Counted from the first letter of the stretch, positions 44,017 to 52,939 are shown. The stretch is DNA of 64,000 nt from Sulfitobacter sp. S223 (GCF_025143825.1 NZ_CP083560.1:434001-498000); one strand, 5' to 3'. The notes: generated by a model from the sequence alone, not told the origin. Made by a program: numbers and translations.

Positions 44017-44745
44017 ATGATCGAGGTTAAGACGGGTTCGCGAGAAGGTTTGTTGGAAGTGCACATGTCGGCACCTGTGACGGACAAAGACTACAAAGAT
44101 GTGTTGATGCCTGCGCTTGATGCCGCGCTTGCCACTGCGGGATCTTTGCGCATGTTGGTGGTGGTAGATGCCGATCTGGGCGATTTTACCATGGGTGCGC
44201 TTTGGGATGACGCCAAAATGGGGATCAGCCGTTGGGGTGGCTTTGACCGGGTGGCGATTGTCACTGGAAACGCCGCGATGATGCGGCTTGTGCGCGGTTT
44301 CTCGATTTTTATGCCCTGTCCTGTTTCCGTATTTCCGAAGTATTCGGAAGACGAGGCGCGCCTGTGGTTGTTTGAATCCCTCGGTGCGATCCACCAGACT
44401 GACTTGGGTGATGGCACGCTGCATATTGCCTTGTTGGGAAAGGTTGAGGCAGACGTTTACGCGGAAGAAACCGAAGATTTAAATGCTTTCATCCGCAAGA
44501 ACGAGCGTTTCCGCCTTCTGTTGGATATTCGCGAATTCGAAGGGTGGCAGGGATTGAGCGCGATGGCAGCGCATTTCCGTATCGTACGGGATCACGCCGA
44601 CCAGATGGAAAAAGCCGCGATTGTTGGTGATTCAGGTTGGAAGTCGATGGTTGTGCAAGTGGTCAAACGCCTGATCGGTGTTGAGGCGCGTTATTTTGGC
44701 AATAACGATTTTGAGGCGGCAAAGGCTTGGGTCAAAGCCGATTGA
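44017..44745 (+). CDS. Tandem SpoIIAA/STAS-like protein (DUF3478 type)
   Basis: A 242-residue protein with two copies of the SpoIIAA-like fold. The first (about 1-115) has VEVHMSAPVTDKDYKDVLMPALDAAL-like start (LLEVHMSAPVTDKDYK) and LRMLVVVDADLGDF, FDRVAIVTGNAAMMR; the second (about 125-242) has LHIALLGKVEADVYAE, FRLLLDIREFEGWQG and MEKAAIVGDSGWKSMVV. Single-copy members are common stress-linked proteins of unknown function that bind hydrophobic ligands or membranes. GAAGGAGG precedes the ATG. An Fnr-like box lies upstream. Confidence 0.8.
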   Translation: MIEVKTGSREGLLEVHMSAPVTDKDYKDVLMPALDAALATAGSLRMLVVVDADLGDFTMGALWDDAKMGISRWGGFDRVAIVTGNAAMMRLVRGFSIFMPCPVSVFPKYSEDEARLWLFESLGAIHQTDLGDGTLHIALLGKVEADVYAEETEDLNAFIRKNERFRLLLDIREFEGWQGLSAMAAHFRIVRDHADQMEKAAIVGDSGWKSMVVQVVKRLIGVEARYFGNNDFEAAKAWVKAD

Positions 44746-44761
44746 AACCAGTCAAAAATTA

Positions 44762-44792
44762 AAGCCCCCGACACCATGGGTATCGGGGGCTT
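44762..44792. terminator. Terminator between SpoIIAA-like gene and rpsU
   Basis: AAGCCCCCGA and TCGGGGGCTT form a perfect 10-base stem with an 11-base loop and A/T-rich flanks, between convergent genes. Confidence 0.8.
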
Positions 44793-44822
44793 CTATTCTT
44801 ACGCAAAAGCGGTTGGGATGAT

Positions 44823-45029
44823 TTACATCATACCTTCGCGCTGAAGCTTTTTGCGTGCCAGTTTCCTGGAACGGCGGATCGCTTCGGCTTTCTCGCGTGC
44901 TTTTTTCTCGGAAGGTTTCTCGAAATGCTGCTTAAGCTTCATTTCACGAAACACACCCTCGCGCTGAAGTTTTTTCTTCAGGGCGCGCAGCGCTTGATCG
45001 ACGTTATTATCGCGAACACTAACCTGCAT
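44823..45029 (-). CDS. rpsU: 30S ribosomal protein S21
   Basis: A 68-residue very basic protein with the S21 pattern [39 protein letters not shown] and a lysine/arginine tail ([14 protein letters not shown]). Its divergence from a COQ9-family gene, 108 bases away, is a common Rhodobacteraceae arrangement. Confidence 0.95.
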   Translation of the reverse strand: MQVSVRDNNVDQALRALKKKLQREGVFREMKLKQHFEKPSEKKAREKAEAIRRSRKLARKKLQREGMM

Positions 45030-45137
45030 GTGGTTTTCACCACCTTTCTAGTTTGAAGTTGCAAGGATTTGCAGGAAGTGGCGATATAGCAAATCCGTGC
45101 TATAATGTCTAGTGTCTTGCCTTATAGGAGAACAGCC

Positions 45138-45830
45138 ATGCCTTCTGCACAAAACGCCCCGAAAGATCTGCTTTTGCAAGCGGCCGTCATGCATGTGCCG
45201 TTTGATGGCTGGTCGCAGGCCACATTTGAGGCCGCAATCATCGATTCGGGCGTAGAGCGTACGGTCGCCGAGAGCGTTTGCCCGCGCGGTGCAGTCGATT
45301 TGGCAATGCACTATCATGCCAAAGGTGACGCGGAAATGTTGGCGCGACTGGCCGAAACCGACTTGGAACAGATGAAATACAGTGCGCGTGTGGCTGCTGC
45401 TGTTCGCTTCCGGCTGGAGGCTGTGACGGACAAAGAGATTGTGCGCCGCGGTACCGCGCTGTTTGCCTTGCCGATTTATGCGGCGGATGGTGCCAAGGCA
45501 ATCTGGGGCACTGCCGATGCGATCTGGAACGCGCTGGGCGACACCTCGGATGATGTGAACTGGTACACGAAACGCGCCACGCTTAGCGGTGTCTACTCCG
45601 CGACCGTGCTTTATTGGCTGGGCGACAGCAGCGAGGATCACGCGGATACTTGGGCCTTTCTTGACCGGCGGATTGAAAACGTCATGCAGATCGAAAAGCT
45701 GAAGGCGCAGGTCAACAACAATCCGGTTCTAAGCAAGCTGATGAGTGGCCCGAACTGGTTGCTTAGCCACGTCAAAGCGCCACAATCGTTGCCCCGTTCA
45801 GGGCTTCCCGGGCGTTGGACGCGGCCATAA
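45138..45830 (+). CDS. COQ9-family protein (ubiquinone biosynthesis)
   Basis: A 230-residue COQ9 homologue. N-terminal helices resemble TetR-type HTH (LLLQAAVMHVPFDGWSQATFEAA), then the COQ9 core: FRLEAVTDKEIVRRGTALFALPIYAADGAKAIW (split here LEAVTDKEIVRRG and LFALPIYAADGAKAIW), TSDDVNWYTKRATLSGVYSAT and FLDRRIENVMQIEKLK. In mitochondria Coq9 supports the Coq7 hydroxylase in ubiquinone synthesis. AGGAGAAC precedes the ATG. Confidence 0.9.
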   Translation: MPSAQNAPKDLLLQAAVMHVPFDGWSQATFEAAIIDSGVERTVAESVCPRGAVDLAMHYHAKGDAEMLARLAETDLEQMKYSARVAAAVRFRLEAVTDKEIVRRGTALFALPIYAADGAKAIWGTADAIWNALGDTSDDVNWYTKRATLSGVYSATVLYWLGDSSEDHADTWAFLDRRIENVMQIEKLKAQVNNNPVLSKLMSGPNWLLSHVKAPQSLPRSGLPGRWTRP

Positions 45831-45942
45831 GCGATATTCTTAGGCCAATCGCGCCGGAGCAACATCGCGTTTCGCGCTTTTCGCAGGGTTAACGGCCTGT
45901 TAGATCGCTAGGCAGATTATTCGCCGCAAGGGATCACAGACC

Positions 45943-46674
45943 ATCGTTGAACCGACTACATTACTGCATCTTGATGCTGTGGATTTGCAGATTGACGGGC
46001 GCAACATCCTGAAAGCTGTTGCCTTGCAGTCAGATGCGCGGCGCATTGCGGTGCTGGGGCGTAACGGCTCGGGCAAGACTACACTGGCGCGGGTGATGGC
46101 AGGGCTGCAACGGCCCGACAGCGGCACAGTGCGGATTGCCGGGGTAGACGTGGCGCGCGACCGGCGCGGTGCTTTGACCGCGGTCGGCATCCTTTTCCAG
46201 AACCCTGATCACCAGATCATTTTCCCTACTGTGGGCGAAGAACTGGCCTTTGGTTTGGGGCAAATGGGATTGGCCAAACCGCAGATCGCAGTCCGCGTCG
46301 CGGAAACGCTGGCGCAGTTTGGCAAATCACATTGGCAAGAAGCGGCGATCCACAGACTATCTCAGGGGCAACGCCAATTGGTGTGCCTTATGGCGATCCT
46401 TGCGATGGGGCCAAAGGTTATCATTCTGGATGAACCATATGCAGGTTTGGATATTCCCACTGCTATGCACCTGACGCGTGTATTGGACCGGACCGAGGCT
46501 ACCCTTGTGCACATCACCCATGATCCACGCATGATTGAGGGATATGATCACGCGCTTTGGATTGAAAGGGGCGCTGTGCAAATGCGAGGGGCTGCCGATG
46601 AAGTGGCTCGCGCATTCGAGGTGGCGATGACAGATTTGGGAGGGCGCGATGATCTCGCTGACCTCTCCGGTTAG
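45943..46674 (+). CDS. bioM: Biotin transporter ATPase BioM (start uncertain)
   Basis: The ATPase of the bioMNY ECF importer. It has Walker A GRNGSGKTT, a Q-loop LFQNPDHQI, signature LSQGQRQLV, Walker B VIILDEPYAGLD and an H-loop HITHDP. The only conventional in-frame start, GTG at 45979, lies inside the first beta strand (LLHLDAVDLQI) and lacks a ribosome site. AAGGGA at 45928 is well placed for the ATC codon at 45943 (IVEPTTLLHLD), which I use as a tentative start; no ATG, GTG or TTG lies upstream before a TAG. Total 243 residues. Coupled to bioN by overlap. Confidence 0.85.
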   Translation: MVEPTTLLHLDAVDLQIDGRNILKAVALQSDARRIAVLGRNGSGKTTLARVMAGLQRPDSGTVRIAGVDVARDRRGALTAVGILFQNPDHQIIFPTVGEELAFGLGQMGLAKPQIAVRVAETLAQFGKSHWQEAAIHRLSQGQRQLVCLMAILAMGPKVIILDEPYAGLDIPTAMHLTRVLDRTEATLVHITHDPRMIEGYDHALWIERGAVQMRGAADEVARAFEVAMTDLGGRDDLADLSG

Positions 46675-47263
46675 AACACGGGCCCATGACTGGCCCGCCG
46701 GTGCAAAGCTCCTCGCCCTTTGTGTAGTCTCGGTCGTGCTTTTTGCTTTGCCATATTGGCAAGCGCAGTTGGTCGCGGCGATAGCGGTTTTGGTTTTGTA
46801 CGCCCTTCCGGGACAAATATTTTTGCGCTTCGGGCTTCGCCGACTCTGGCCGCTCTGGCCGTTTGTAGTACTGCTGATGGCGTGGCATCTGATCACAGGG
46901 GCGCCGCGCGAAGGGGCGGTGATCGTTTTGCGGATGCTAAGCGCGGTTGCATTGGCTAACCTGGTAACCATGACAACCACGCTTGATGCGATGATGGGGG
47001 TCGTCAACCGCATCTTGCGCCCTTTCGCCTCTCTTGGGGTAAACTTGCGCAAGATTGAACTTGCCGCCGCGATGGTGATCCGCTTTACCCCCGTTTTGAC
47101 AGAGAAGGGCGCAGCCTTGACGATGGCATGGCGCGCGCGAGCGCGGCATCGGGCGGGCTGGCGCGTGATTTTGCCGTTTTTGGTGTTGGCGTTGGATGAC
47201 GCCGATCATGTGGCCGATGCGCTTCGAGCGCGCGGTGGATTTGGAATGGACGAGAACAAATGA
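46649..47263 (+). CDS. bioN: Biotin transporter ECF transmembrane protein BioN
   Basis: A 204-residue integral membrane EcfT-type protein with several hydrophobic segments (LLALCVVSVVLFALPYW, LWPFVVLLMAWHLI) and the ECF coupling motif region MAWRARARHRAGWR and ADALRARGGFG (A-R-G type). It overlaps the bioM end by 26 bases and the bioY ATG by 4, fixing the operon. It joins the BioM ATPase to the BioY substrate-binding unit. Confidence 0.92.
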   Translation: MISLTSPVRTRAHDWPAGAKLLALCVVSVVLFALPYWQAQLVAAIAVLVLYALPGQIFLRFGLRRLWPLWPFVVLLMAWHLITGAPREGAVIVLRMLSAVALANLVTMTTTLDAMMGVVNRILRPFASLGVNLRKIELAAAMVIRFTPVLTEKGAALTMAWRARARHRAGWRVILPFLVLALDDADHVADALRARGGFGMDENK

Positions 47264-47811
47264 CTACAGAACACAATGTCGCGCAAATTGCGCTTTTTAC
47301 AGCTTTGATCGCAGCGCTTGGGCTTATCCCGCAGCTGACCTTGGCTTTTGGCGTGCCAATCACAGCGCAAAGCCTAGGCGTGATGCTGTGCGGCACGGTT
47401 CTGGGCGCGCGGCGCGGTTTCTATGCTGCGCTGCTGTTTGTGGGCTTGGTGGCGATTGGCCTTCCTTTGCTTGCAGGCGGACGCGGTGGATTGGGTCTGT
47501 TTACGTCACCCACGGCAGGCTTTTTGATCGGGTTTCCCGTGGCCGCGTTTTGTACCGGCTATGCGATGGAACGGATGAGCGGTCTGGCGATCACTTGGGC
47601 CGCTATGATCGCTTCGATCATCGGCGGTGTGCTGGTGCTGTATGCCTTTGGCATTTCCGGCATGGCGATTGTTTTGGGACGTTCCCTGCCAGAAGCCGCG
47701 TTGCTGGTCACAGCATTTATTCCCGGGGATGTCATCAAAGCTGTGTTGGCCGGACTGATCACTGCTGCGCTCTACCGCGCGCGTCCGCGCAGCGTGATGT
47801 CACGCGGATAA
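47260..47811 (+). CDS. bioY: Biotin transporter substrate-specific component BioY
   Basis: A 183-residue BioY with about six membrane helices. It shows the family pattern: LTLAFGVPITAQSLGVMLCGTVLGARRGFYA (split VPITAQSLGVMLCG and LGARRGFY), LPLLAGGRGGLGLFTSPTAGFLIGFP (as GGRGGLGLFTSPTAGF) and PGDVIKAVLAGLI. It imports biotin together with BioM and BioN. Its end overlaps the end of the convergent thiolase gene by 12 bases. Confidence 0.95.
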   Translation: MTTEHNVAQIALFTALIAALGLIPQLTLAFGVPITAQSLGVMLCGTVLGARRGFYAALLFVGLVAIGLPLLAGGRGGLGLFTSPTAGFLIGFPVAAFCTGYAMERMSGLAITWAAMIASIIGGVLVLYAFGISGMAIVLGRSLPEAALLVTAFIPGDVIKAVLAGLITAALYRARPRSVMSRG

Positions 47812-48900
47812 GATCAGGGCGGTCGCTATGCCGCCCGCTGCTGCAATGGCAGCAATCCCAGTTCCGCCATTGGCGCGCAGTGTGTGATATAGACGCACTG
47901 CGTTAATTGTGCCTGAAGCGCCAATAGGGTGGCCTCGCGCCAAGGCTCCACCGCCCATGTTGGTATATTCGGGGTTCAGACCTGCGCCCTCGACGCAGGC
48001 GATGGCCTGAACGGCAAAGGCCTCCATTATTTCTGCGCTGGTGATATCGCTGGTGCGTACGCCGGTGCTGGTCAAGGCGGCCTCAATCGCGGCCACGGGT
48101 GCAAGGGCCGGCATGTCGGGCGCATGGCCTCTGGTTGCGCCGCCCAGCAGCGCGATCCCTTTGTGGCCAAGTCGGCGATACATTTGCTCAGACACGACAA
48201 CACAAAACGCAGCACCATCTGCGGCCACTGCCATATTCGCAGCGGTGATGGTACCGCTCACCACCTTTGCGCGCGCAGCCAGTGCGGGGGAAAGGCATCG
48301 CGCAAATGGATCGCGTTCTTGTCTCTCGATAGGGTGGATTTCACCACGATAAGGCACTGCAGAAAGGGCTTTCTCATGGCTATGAATGGCCCAGTTATCT
48401 TGTTGAGTACGTGTAATACCCAAGGTTTGCGAAAGCCTGTCGGCGGCCTCTGCCATATCAGGATCACGATCGGGCCACGGCGTAAAAGGCGGCTGATCAT
48501 AGGCCTGTGCAGGACGCCCATCTGCAAAGGTGCGGAGGCGGGTCGGGCGGCGGGAATAGCTCTCGACTCCGCCGGCCACGACGATTTGTGCCGCATTGCT
48601 TTCAACCAAAGCTTCGGCCAACAAAAGTGCATCAAGTCCGCCAGCACATTGGCGATCAATGCTCAGGCCCGCGACATGATCTGGTAGACCGGCGGCCAAA
48701 GAGACAAGCCGCGCGGGATTGCCGCCGCCGCCAATGGCATTGGAGAGGATGACCTCGTCCACCTGAGCCGGGTCAATGGCGGACTGTGCCAATGTCGCGC
48801 GCAGAACTGGCGCGCCCAATGCGTCTAGTGACAAAGGTGAGAACGCGCCCCCGCGCGGCACAACTGCGCTGCGACAGGCGGCGATGATATACGCGGTCAT
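47800..48900 (-). CDS. Thiolase-like protein with altered active site
   Basis: A 366-residue thiolase fold. The nucleophile is kept (Cys85 in DRQCAGGLDAL) and the GHP histidine is present (GGGALARGHPIGASG), but the usual C-terminal active-site Cys is replaced (AAIAAAGGIATA where CxGG is expected), and the NEAF motif reads MEAF. It may catalyse a ketosynthase-like or degradative thiolysis reaction, or bind without turnover. Its ATG overlaps the upstream ligase stop (ATGA), giving a two-gene operon convergent with bioMNY. A role in making or breaking pimeloyl-type precursors is only a hypothesis from the neighbourhood. Confidence 0.82.
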   Translation of the reverse strand: MTAYIIAACRSAVVPRGGAFSPLSLDALGAPVLRATLAQSAIDPAQVDEVILSNAIGGGGNPARLVSLAAGLPDHVAGLSIDRQCAGGLDALLLAEALVESNAAQIVVAGGVESYSRRPTRLRTFADGRPAQAYDQPPFTPWPDRDPDMAEAADRLSQTLGITRTQQDNWAIHSHEKALSAVPYRGEIHPIERQERDPFARCLSPALAARAKVVSGTITAANMAVAADGAAFCVVVSEQMYRRLGHKGIALLGGATRGHAPDMPALAPVAAIEAALTSTGVRTSDITSAEIMEAFAVQAIACVEGAGLNPEYTNMGGGALARGHPIGASGTINAVRLYHTLRANGGTGIAAIAAAGGIATALILSA

Positions 48901-50096
48901 AACGCACATCCCGTCAGGGCGGCGATGCGCTGAAGATCAGGTTTGCCGGATGCAAGAAGCGGAAATTGATCAAGGAATGCCACTTCGCGTGGTGAGACCA
49001 ATCCGTTGTCCGTGCAATAGTCACGCAGCATCTGCGCAAGACTTGCGTCAGCTTTCCCTTCCAACACGGCGACAAGGTGATGGCCGCGCATCGCATCAGG
49101 ACGCCCGAGGACCGCGCAATGGCTGATGCCTTGCAGCGCGCTGAACTGCGCCTCAAGCTCTTCGGGGTAAATGGTTTGATCCGCAATTGTGATGATCCGT
49201 CCGGCCCGACCGCGCAGAAACAGATTCCCGCTCCCATCTAGATACCCATGCTCACCTACGGTGAGCCAGTCACCTTTTCGCTGGGTGTGATCACTGTCTC
49301 CATACAGATACTGCAAGCAAAGATAGGGGCTGCGCACCCAGATCTCTCCGGTGTCAGAGGTGCCTGATGGGCGAACGTCCAGATCAACACCGGGGTAGGG
49401 TTGGCCGACGGATCCCGCTGGCGTATCAGGCCCGCCAAGCGCGATGAAGCTTGTCTCGGCGGCGCCGTAGAAAACATGCAGGTTGGCATTGGGACATACG
49501 GTCATCACATGCTTGCGTACTTCGTCGCTCAGCGCGCCTCCTCCGCATAGGATCAGGCGGATACCCAGCAGCGCTTTGTTCTTTGGCAACAGGCGCAATT
49601 GCGTCGGGGTTGCATACAGGATTGTGCATTCGTGATCTTGCATGTGGGCAGACTGCTCTGAAGGTTTGAGCGCTGAAAGGGCATGAACGCAAATCCCGAC
49701 ATGCGCCCCTTCCATGATACCGTAAAGAGCTAGAGAATGGTTGAGCGATCCGAGAACGGCAATACTGTCGGTGTCGACATAGGAAAACATCTGCGCGTTC
49801 GTATCGAAGCTTTTGATCCATGATGCATGCGTGCGCACAATCACCTTCGGTGAGCCAGACGTGCCACCGGTGAGCGTAGCAAATTGCCCTGCCTGCAAAC
49901 TGTCCAACGCGGGCAGCGCCGTATCGCTTATACAAAAAACACCTCTGCCGGAAATGGCGCTGTAAAGCCGGTTCAAGGCCTCGTCGACCGGCTCTGGATG
50001 TATCGCTGCCGAGGTATCGGTCGATCTCAGCGCAACCTCTTTGGAACCTGCAAACGCGCGGGAGTTTTTGTGCCAGTGAAAGTGGCCTTCGGGCAT
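48897..50096 (-). CDS. Short acyl-CoA synthetase-like adenylate-forming enzyme
   Basis: A 399-residue ANL-superfamily ligase, about 100 residues shorter at the N-terminus than usual. The P-loop TGGTSGSPKVIV, the adenylate motif YGAAETS, GEIWVRSPY, GDWLTVGEHGYLD and the C-terminal GRAGRIITIADQTIYPEELE, PLLASGKPDLQRI (catalytic Lys) are all present. It likely activates a carboxylic acid to an acyl adenylate/CoA. It is coupled to the thiolase-like gene. The ATG at 50096 has AAAGGAC upstream. The substrate is unknown; pimelate or another dicarboxylate is a guess from adjacent biotin genes. Confidence 0.8.
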   Translation of the reverse strand: MPEGHFHWHKNSRAFAGSKEVALRSTDTSAAIHPEPVDEALNRLYSAISGRGVFCISDTALPALDSLQAGQFATLTGGTSGSPKVIVRTHASWIKSFDTNAQMFSYVDTDSIAVLGSLNHSLALYGIMEGAHVGICVHALSALKPSEQSAHMQDHECTILYATPTQLRLLPKNKALLGIRLILCGGGALSDEVRKHVMTVCPNANLHVFYGAAETSFIALGGPDTPAGSVGQPYPGVDLDVRPSGTSDTGEIWVRSPYLCLQYLYGDSDHTQRKGDWLTVGEHGYLDGSGNLFLRGRAGRIITIADQTIYPEELEAQFSALQGISHCAVLGRPDAMRGHHLVAVLEGKADASLAQMLRDYCTDNGLVSPREVAFLDQFPLLASGKPDLQRIAALTGCAL

Positions 50097-50235
50097 CGGA
50101 TGTCCTTTGTCGCAGTCTTTCCGCTGCTCTAGCAAAGCTGTGGTCTGCTGGCCACAGGGTTAGGCGTAAAGGGGCTGTACTCCGCTCCGTGCTATCCTAT
50201 GTTGCGGCAGAATAACAATTTTGGAGGAATACGTT

Positions 50236-51222
50236 ATGGCCGATATGATGCGTGCAGTCGAGATAACCGAACCTGGTGGACCGGATGTTTTGCAAGTGAC
50301 GGAGCGCCCCATTCCCCAGCCAGAGCAAGGACAAGTGGTGATCAAGGTTGCGTGGGCTGGTGTGAACCGCCCCGATGCGCTGCAACGCGCAGGTGCCTAT
50401 GCGCCGCCACCGACGGCGAGCGACCTGCCAGGGCTTGAGGCCTCGGGCGAAGTGGTTTCTGTCGGTGCGGGTGTCACTGACGTGGCCGTGGGTGATCTGG
50501 TTTGTGCTTTGCTGCCGGGTGGTGGATACGCTGAGTATGTGGCCACCCCTGCTGCGCATTGCTTGCCGGTTCCAAAAGGTCTTGGTCTGAAAGAAGCCGC
50601 CTGCCTACCTGAGACATTCTTCACTGTCTGGTCCAACGTCTTTATGCGCGGTGGGCTGAAAGCAGGTGAGCGGATTTTGATCCACGGTGGTTCTTCCGGG
50701 ATCGGGACGACAGCGATACAACTGGCCAATGCTTTCGGCGCGCGGGTCTTTGTGACTGCCGGTAATGATGAAAAATGTGACGCTTGCGTCAAGCTGGGCG
50801 CAGAGCGCGCTATCAATTATCGCAATGAAGATTTCGTAGAAGTGATGAAGGCAGAAGGCGGCGCCGATCTGATCCTTGATATGGTCGGCGGAGACTATAT
50901 CGCACGCAACCTCAACGCTTTGGATATGGAAGGGCGACTGGTGCAAATCGCTTTCCTTCAAGGCGCAAAAGCAGAGATAAACTTTGCTCAGCTAATGATG
51001 CGCCGCTTGACCATGACGGGTTCGACCCTTCGCCCACAATCCGATCTGGCCAAAGCCCGCATCGCCACAGAGTTGCGCGAAGCAGTCTGGCCGTTGCTGG
51101 AAGCGGGCCGCGTTGCACCCGTGATGGACAGCGAATTCGAATTTGAAAACGCTTCTGCCGCCCATGCGTATCTGGAGGCCAGCGGCCACATCGGTAAGCT
51201 TGTTCTCAAGGTTGGCGGTTAG
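50236..51222 (+). CDS. NAD(P)H:quinone oxidoreductase (PIG3/zeta-crystallin type)
   Basis: A 328-residue zinc-free medium-chain reductase. It has WAGVNRPDALQRAGAYAPPP, GLEASGEVVSVGAGV, the nucleotide-binding ILIHGGSSGIGTTAIQLA and the end LEASGHIGKLVLKV. This matches TP53I3/PIG3-like quinone oxidoreductases using NADPH. GGAGGA lies before the ATG at 50236. It appears monocistronic. Confidence 0.9.
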   Translation: MADMMRAVEITEPGGPDVLQVTERPIPQPEQGQVVIKVAWAGVNRPDALQRAGAYAPPPTASDLPGLEASGEVVSVGAGVTDVAVGDLVCALLPGGGYAEYVATPAAHCLPVPKGLGLKEAACLPETFFTVWSNVFMRGGLKAGERILIHGGSSGIGTTAIQLANAFGARVFVTAGNDEKCDACVKLGAERAINYRNEDFVEVMKAEGGADLILDMVGGDYIARNLNALDMEGRLVQIAFLQGAKAEINFAQLMMRRLTMTGSTLRPQSDLAKARIATELREAVWPLLEAGRVAPVMDSEFEFENASAAHAYLEASGHIGKLVLKVGG

Positions 51223-51303
51223 GCTCCGGCCGATGATTGCGGCCCCACATAGCGGACGCAATCATCCGGAAAATAGACTAGGGCCGGACAAGATCGTTCG
51301 GCC

Positions 51304-51942
51304 CTAGCGAAGCGGCTCGAACAGAGCATCTTTCAGAGGACAGTCCGTGATTGTGTCTCGGCCGCAGGGGACAGGCTCCAAATCGCGTGAAAGACAAATG
51401 CGGGCTTCCTGAATGTACCCTTTGCGGCAGGTGATTGTGATGCTGTCAGGGTTAAGGTCAGGGTTTTCTTTTAAAAATGCTTCTTCGACGACCGATGCAG
51501 GTAGTTTTACTGTCCGGTCGAGCTTTCGGAAGATCGCTGGTCTGGTGACTGTTTCGTAGGCGCGGCGTGACAGGGCGTAATAATCTTCGGCGGTCAGGTC
51601 GGTGCAACTGCCGTGTTTTTTCCACTGATGCCACGCAAGGCCCGGCGTGCCCATGATGTCGGCCATCTGTGCTGTGATCCCGCGTGAGGGGGGGCGCTGC
51701 GCAGTTTGGCAGAACGATGGGTAGCCGCGGTGGAATTGCGGCCACAGACCATGCAGAATCCAGCCATAATCTGCTGACGCATCGCATTGCGGGGATCGGC
51801 GCGCATCGCCTTCCAGCGCACACCAGTTCGCCGACCAGCTCAGCGCCATGACGAAATAATCAAATTCACCAGCGCGTTCGCCTTCGGCGCGCGCGCATAG
51901 CGCGCTGAACGATAGCAGGAGGGCTAGATAAATGCGGCGCAT
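51304..51942 (-). CDS. Ribonuclease T2 family protein
   Basis: A 212-residue secreted RNase. A signal peptide (MRRIYLALLLSFSALCARAEG) precedes the domain; the catalytic segments CAS I (WILHGLWPQF, His) and CAS II (WHQWKKHGSC, with two His and Lys) are intact, along with several disulfide cysteines. It would degrade RNA in the periplasm or outside to 3'-nucleotides through 2',3'-cyclic intermediates. It is interesting next to a CpdB-type cyclic phosphodiesterase 7 kb away, which could act on the products. Confidence 0.93.
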   Translation of the reverse strand: MRRIYLALLLSFSALCARAEGERAGEFDYFVMALSWSANWCALEGDARRSPQCDASADYGWILHGLWPQFHRGYPSFCQTAQRPPSRGITAQMADIMGTPGLAWHQWKKHGSCTDLTAEDYYALSRRAYETVTRPAIFRKLDRTVKLPASVVEEAFLKENPDLNPDSITITCRKGYIQEARICLSRDLEPVPCGRDTITDCPLKDALFEPLR

Positions 51943-52069
51943 GTCGGGTCTTTCCTTATGGTCGGTCTTTATCTATATAAGCCACAAGTTCCCCCAAATT
52001 GGAAACGGTTCCGGCCTCCGGGACAGCCTAAGTCAGGCGACGGGGAAGGTGCGTTTATAGGAGAGAGAC

Positions 52070-52831
52070 ATGGCAAAACCGATTATGGCAAAAGCCACAG
52101 CCGTTTGGCTGGTAGACAACACAACAATCGGCTTCAAGCAGATCGCGGATTTCGTTGGCATGCACGAGCTGGAAATTCAGGGCATCGCGGATGGTGATGT
52201 GGCTGCCGGTGTCAAAGGCTTTGATCCCATTGCAAACAACCAGTTGACCGAAGAAGAGATCAACAAGGCGCAGGAAAACCCGCTTCACAAGCTGGCGCTG
52301 AAGTTCAACGCCGCTGCCGCTGGTGAAGAAAAGCGCCGCGGCCCGCGTTACACGCCGCTCAGCAAGCGTCAGGACCGTCCTGCTTCGATCCTGTGGCTGG
52401 TCAAGTTCCACCCGGAACTCTCCGACGCTCAGGTGAGCAAGCTTGTCGGTACAACCAAGCCGACAATTCAGGCGATTCGCGAGCGTACGCACTGGAATAT
52501 CTCCAACATCCAGCCGATCGACCCTGTCGCCCTTGGCCTGTGTAAACAGTCAGAACTGGACGCGATGGTACAGAAAGCGGCGGCCAAAAAGGCAGCCGAA
52601 GGTGGTGTCATGTCTGATGACGAACGTCGCAAGCTGGTGAGCACCGAGCAGAGCCTTGGCATGGACACCGAACCACGTATGCCAACAGCGATTGAAGGGC
52701 TTGAGACGTTTACTCTTTCCGGCGAAATGGCTGAAGATGACGAAGACGATAAGAAGCCAGGCGATTTCTCTGATGCCGACAGCTTCTTTAACCTTCCCGA
52801 CGATAGCGACGAAGGCGAAGACGACAAGTGA
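52070..52831 (+). CDS. trcR: DUF1013/TrcR-family cell-cycle regulator-like protein
   Basis: A 253-residue DUF1013 protein. It starts MAKPIMAKATAVWLVDNTTIGFKQIADFVGMHELEIQGIADGD (split WLVDNTTIGFKQIADF and HELEIQGIADGD), has RGPRYTPLSKRQDRPASILWL, an HTH-like LSDAQVSKLVGTTKPTIQAI, and an acidic tail rich in D and E. NCBI usage names such proteins cell cycle transcriptional regulator TrcR; the symbol is by family only. AGGAGAGA precedes the ATG. Confidence 0.88.
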   Translation: MAKPIMAKATAVWLVDNTTIGFKQIADFVGMHELEIQGIADGDVAAGVKGFDPIANNQLTEEEINKAQENPLHKLALKFNAAAAGEEKRRGPRYTPLSKRQDRPASILWLVKFHPELSDAQVSKLVGTTKPTIQAIRERTHWNISNIQPIDPVALGLCKQSELDAMVQKAAAKKAAEGGVMSDDERRKLVSTEQSLGMDTEPRMPTAIEGLETFTLSGEMAEDDEDDKKPGDFSDADSFFNLPDDSDEGEDDK

Positions 52832-52884
52832 TCGCCTCTGTCCTGCGGTGCGGAACCAAAGCAGGGCTGATCGGGTTTATCTTT

Positions 52885-52914
52885 CAAGGGGCGTCCTGCC
52901 ACGGGCGCCCCTTG
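52885..52914 (+). terminator. Terminator after trcR
   Basis: CAAGGGGCG and CGCCCCTTG form a perfect 9-base stem with a 12-base loop, followed by TCTAATTAAA, in the gap before the EEP-family gene. Confidence 0.7.
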
Positions 52915-52939
52915 TCTAATTAAAGGTAGGGCGAATGCT

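Noticed and set aside
47196..47906. 236-codon plus-strand frame overlapping bioN and bioY
   Set aside because: Out-of-frame shadow of BioY; composition rich in C, R and W.
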